A stretch of 64,000 nt of DNA from Paramecium tetraurelia (taxonomy: Eukaryota > Ciliophora > Oligohymenophorea > Peniculida > Parameciidae). Below the pieces are notes generated by a model that was not told the origin of the DNA, searched no databases, and was given only the letters and a program-made list of their open reading frames with translations. A program made the translations under genes and the position numbers. Positions within the stretch are counted from its first letter, which is position 1. Each line of letters opens with the position of its first letter. Positions 60,749 through 64,000 of this stretch are shown here, piece after piece. Location of the stretch: NCBI RefSeq assembly GCF_000165425.1, contig NW_001799200.1, positions 1 through 64,000 of the forward strand. Direction: 5' to 3'.

Positions 60749-62176
60749 TCACATATTTCTTCTATATTAATTTGTGTAAAGATAATATAATAAAAAATCG
60801 AGAAATTATTGCCACAGAACTGAACATTAATAAATATTTAATAAAATAATTCGCATTTTAAATGTTTAATCAGTGATTAATCGATTACTATTGTTTTATT
60901 TAAGGTAAAATAGAATTATTTAAAAAGGTTAATTAACTTATTTTAAGCTCAGTCTCATAATTATAAAGATTTCTTTGAATCATTATTTTATAATTGTATA
61001 ATATCACACATATTTGTTGGCAACTCTATAAACTGTCTGAAGATAGTTTCCAATTACTGGTGCGCAGTGTTTTTTTCTATCCGCTTCTGGATGTATTTTT
61101 GATATTTGATTATATAGAATGTCGTGTGAGAGAGTATCGCAATAGAAAAAGGAATCCACGTTTCTTTACATTCTAGCAAAAGCAGATAAGTTTTGTTTGA
61201 AGAAATTCGTATCATGAATCTCAAACTCGATCTCGCATCTCCTCACATTATTTATTATGTTGTCCTTCATCGTAGGGTATTTAAGTTCTGGATTCACATC
61301 GTAAAGTGTAAATAGAAGATTGTGCAATAGTTTATTCCATTGTATTTGGCCACCAACCTTAAATTAACTCTTGAGTTGAGAAAAATTCTAAATATCTACA
61401 GTCAAGACTCTACTAAGACTTATCTCTAGAAATTGATATTGGATTATTTAATATTATTTAAATCTGATAGATCTAAATTTGTTTCTGTCAATAAAGTCAT
61501 CAAACTCTTATGGCACATTGAAATTATTTTCAATATTTGAAGACAGTCTATATTGAATGTGATCTTTCATTATGTCTAAATTTTCGAGTCTTTTTTTCTG
61601 AATTATAGCCTTCTTGCCATTCTAATACACAGAAACCCTTTGACCATTTTACAAAAGCAAATCCAATCGTAAACCATATTACTATTTCAATGAGGGAAGA
61701 CATTTCTCTGGATCAATATACATACTATAAATTCTTTTAGAGATCTCATCATTTTTTTCTAAATTTCTAAAGTATTAAGTGAGGTTTATAAAGCTCGATG
61801 ACAAAGAATTTACATCAAATTTCGTCCAAGGATAAAGTACGAAATTGGGTTGAAATGTGTAATATTGCGCTTATTGTGTTATCAATAAATGATGGCATTT
61901 GGATGCAAATCTAGGAGGATAAGATGTTTAATACTTGAAGGAATCAATCATGCATTAACCGGATGCTTCTTTCGCTAGAAAAGTGCCCAGCTTAATTTCA
62001 ATCTCCAATTGCTAATCTGAAGTGAGATTTGCTGTCTATTCAAATATGCTTCTGAAATATCTGATGATTTGCTCTTGATATTCATCATAATCCACTCTAA
62101 TAGGAATGAGCTGATTTCTGATGGCCGGATCTCTTTGGTTTAAGTATGATAATATATCATAATTAGTTTAATTCAT
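60749..62176 (-). CDS. mRNA capping RNA 5'-triphosphatase, Cet1 (TTM/CYTH) type
   Basis: Start at 62176 (MNQTNYDILSYLNQRDPAIR). TTM tunnel motifs: LEIEIKLGTFL (motif A, metal-binding Glu pair), IIQKKRLENLDI and YRLSSNIEN (basic strands), FIDRNKFRSIRFK, and RRCEIEFEIHD (second Glu pair). It removes the gamma phosphate from nascent mRNA before guanylylation. The frame runs without a stop to 60749 (475 codons). The last ~85 residues, after about 61.0 kb, are A+T-rich and probably not all coding, so an intron or earlier stop is likely. The catalytic domain lies above 61.0 kb. As in fungi and other protists, this is the metal-dependent type, not the animal Cys-phosphatase type. Confidence 0.82.
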
Positions 62177-63272
62177 AAAAATAATTTATAAAGCAACCAA
62201 TGGAATAAAATGATCATACATATTTATTAAACTTATAGATAGTTTCTTAGATCTTAATCAAATTGTCTACATTTATATATACATATACTAGGTAGTTTAT
62301 TGTTTGTTAACTATCCTACATAAAAAATTCATTATGACTAGTACTTATTTGATTATTAAACTTTACATAAATATATTAGATTTATTTAGCTGTGTACTCT
62401 AGAGTTAAATCCTTATTTTAATTGAATGAATAGTTGAATAAACTATTAGAGACTTTTTGAATACTGAAATTTCTAAGATATTCTGGATGAAAGTAAAAGG
62501 CATTTTTGATTAAATTTCTAGCTTAATTATGAGAATTCTATAAATCTATTTGATAAATTGATTTCTTTATCTTTAATATCTCTAATCTAATAATATACAT
62601 TTTGAAGCATTTTGTTAAATATCATCTAGATTTAATTCTTCAACTTACTTTTCTTTATAATTCTATAGACATTTCAAGTTATTGTGAATTGATTAAGAAT
62701 TCTTCTTTCTTAACTTTTTTTTCAATTTTTCCAATTTCTCTTTCAATTTGACTCTTACCTTAAATAATAATTGTTTATTCTTTTGAATAGAGAACAAGGC
62801 TAGATTTATTGATTTAGACATCATTTATTACTTAAAATATGATTTGGGAATTCTCTAATTTTTGTTAATACCTTCTTTTATTTATTCTATTAAAGCTCAT
62901 CTCACATTCGATATTTGATGGTCTATTTAATTTTCAGAGTAATTCATCTTTAAGATCCTTTGAGTATAAGGTTGTTTAACTTGGTTCCATTATTTTTCCT
63001 AAATTTACAATAATATTTACTTAAAACTGTTCTATACTTTTAACTTACATTTAATTCTTATATTCACCATTGCTGTTATGAGAAACGTAGAATGTTGCAC
63101 AAAAGTGAAACGAAAAAGTATTCAAAGTGTAAATCACAAATCCTTCAGATTTATGTCATTTGATTTGTAATTCATAATTGATACTATATTCAATAAGACG
63201 TATCAAAATGATAAAATATTAATCTTTTAATTCTCTCTCCTTCATTTCTGCTATCTTTATTAATAAAATTAA
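62177..63272. other. Intergenic region with an uncertain minus-strand ORF at about 62.4-63.0 kb
   Basis: A minus-strand frame from Met near 62.99 kb (MEPSQTTLYSKDLKDELL) meets one TGA, then continues coding-like (FNRINKRRYQQKLENSQIIF, SQIEREIGKIEKKVKKEEF) as a coiled coil to about 62.65 kb. An overlapping frame also looks coding-like (MMSKSINLALFSIQKNKQLL). I could not settle a spliced model, so this may be a small coiled-coil gene or a relic. The rest of the interval (62.18-62.4 and 63.0-63.27 kb) shows nothing. Confidence 0.35.
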
Positions 63273-64000
63273 ATGGATATACTCCTTCCTCAGACCCAAG
63301 GCGAAATAGTATACATTTATATTTCTGCTCGTAATCTTCGAAATTTGGATCATTCAAACATACTAGATTTCAGATGCCGAGTATACCTTAAGGATGATTT
63401 CGTAGGGGAAACAGAAGTCTCGAAATCTTCACTTGACCCTGATTTCAAATAGCCCATTCCAATCATGTACAAGTTTAACAAAAAATAAAAACTGACTTTC
63501 CAAATAGTCGATGCTGATTAGGAATTGTCTAATCAATTGATTACTCAATCGAATCAAGCAGCTCTTGTTGGATCATGCAAATAACCTCTAGCTAAACTGA
63601 TGGGAGCTAGAAATTCATTGAGTCAACTCAATCTATTGAAGGGTGATGAAATAGTTGGAAATATCATTATTCACGTCACCAAAAAAGGACCTTAAATTAT
63701 TGGATAAAAATAGCAAGGACCCAAAGTTACGGAGATAAAATGGCGTTGGGCTGGTATCAATTAAATTTTAATTATAATAGGTGTCAAATTGCTTGACTTA
63801 GATTTTTTCACTAAATCAGATCCATTCGCTAAATTTCATTCAGTCAATGGTGATTAAATCGATTTGATTCATTAAACTGAAATCATCAAAAATAATTTGA
63901 ATCCTAATTGGATGGGATGGGAAACTACTGAAGAATAAGCCTTCAAACATTCAAAATAACTATATGTAGAGGTCATGGATTACGATAAGTTAGGATCTCA
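63273..64000 (+). CDS. Copine-like C2 domain protein, 3' end outside the window
   Basis: About 230 residues seen, from MDILLPQTQGEIVYIYISAR. C2A: ISARNLRNLDHSNILDFRCR, YLKDDFVGETEVSKSSLDPD. C2B begins after a 27-nt intron (GTATCA..ATAG) at about 63.75 kb: GVKLLDLDFFTKSDPFAKF, IIKNNLNPNWMGWETTEE, LYVEVMDYDK. The acidic Ca2+ loops (LDHSN, DFFTKSDPF, DYDK) match copines, which bind acidic phospholipids with Ca2+ and carry a C-terminal vWA domain beyond the edge here. Typical role: Ca2+-regulated membrane targeting. Confidence 0.85.

Overview
The window looks like somatic (macronuclear) DNA of a Paramecium-type ciliate. Long reading frames stay open only if TAA and TAG are read as Gln, and nearly every gene stops at TGA. 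Introns are tiny (about 19-36 nt, GT..AG), the DNA is about 70% A+T, genes are tightly packed on both strands, and convergent neighbours are often only 20-60 bp apart. I translated by hand with TGA as the only stop. Where summed exon lengths came out as a multiple of three I treated the model as confirmed.

Layout. 1-1,020 holds the 3' part of a Gln/Asn-rich protein gene. 1,600-10,171 (-) is a giant Cys-rich membrane protein. 10.6-14 kb holds a small acidic secreted protein, an N-myristoylated MORN protein and an SCP/FCP1-type phosphatase. 14-17.9 kb holds an oxysterol-binding protein and ribosomal protein uL30 (L7). 18.6-25.3 kb holds a ULK/Atg1-like kinase, a second MORN protein, a beta-carbonic anhydrase, two unknown genes and tRNA-Phe(GAA). 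25.5-31.1 kb holds eIF5, a Cache-type receptor, a Pro/Gln-rich protein and a voltage-sensor-like membrane protein.

31-41 kb is the decayed part of the window. It has gene relics, a pseudogene, and a zinc-finger/TPR array gene with an intron in every repeat and one frameshifted repeat. A Rab GTPase and a C2H2 protein gene sit intact in the middle of it.

41-64 kb holds a CEP164-like centriole/basal-body protein, a possible C2orf81-like protein, two paralogous two-pass membrane proteins about 10 kb apart in opposite orientation, an XRN1-like exonuclease, an unknown protein, a FYVE-like protein, SURF1, a CK1 kinase, an unknown basic protein, a Cet1-type RNA 5'-triphosphatase, an uncertain ORF, and the start of a copine gene.

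There is no operon logic. Functions group loosely into gene expression (uL30, eIF5, tRNA, XRN1, capping triphosphatase), membrane and vesicle traffic (OSBP, Rab, FYVE-like, copine), cilia/basal bodies (CEP164-like, perhaps the MORN and C2orf81-like proteins) and signalling (three kinase/phosphatase genes, Cache receptor). No CRISPR, virus, transposon or telomere repeat was seen.
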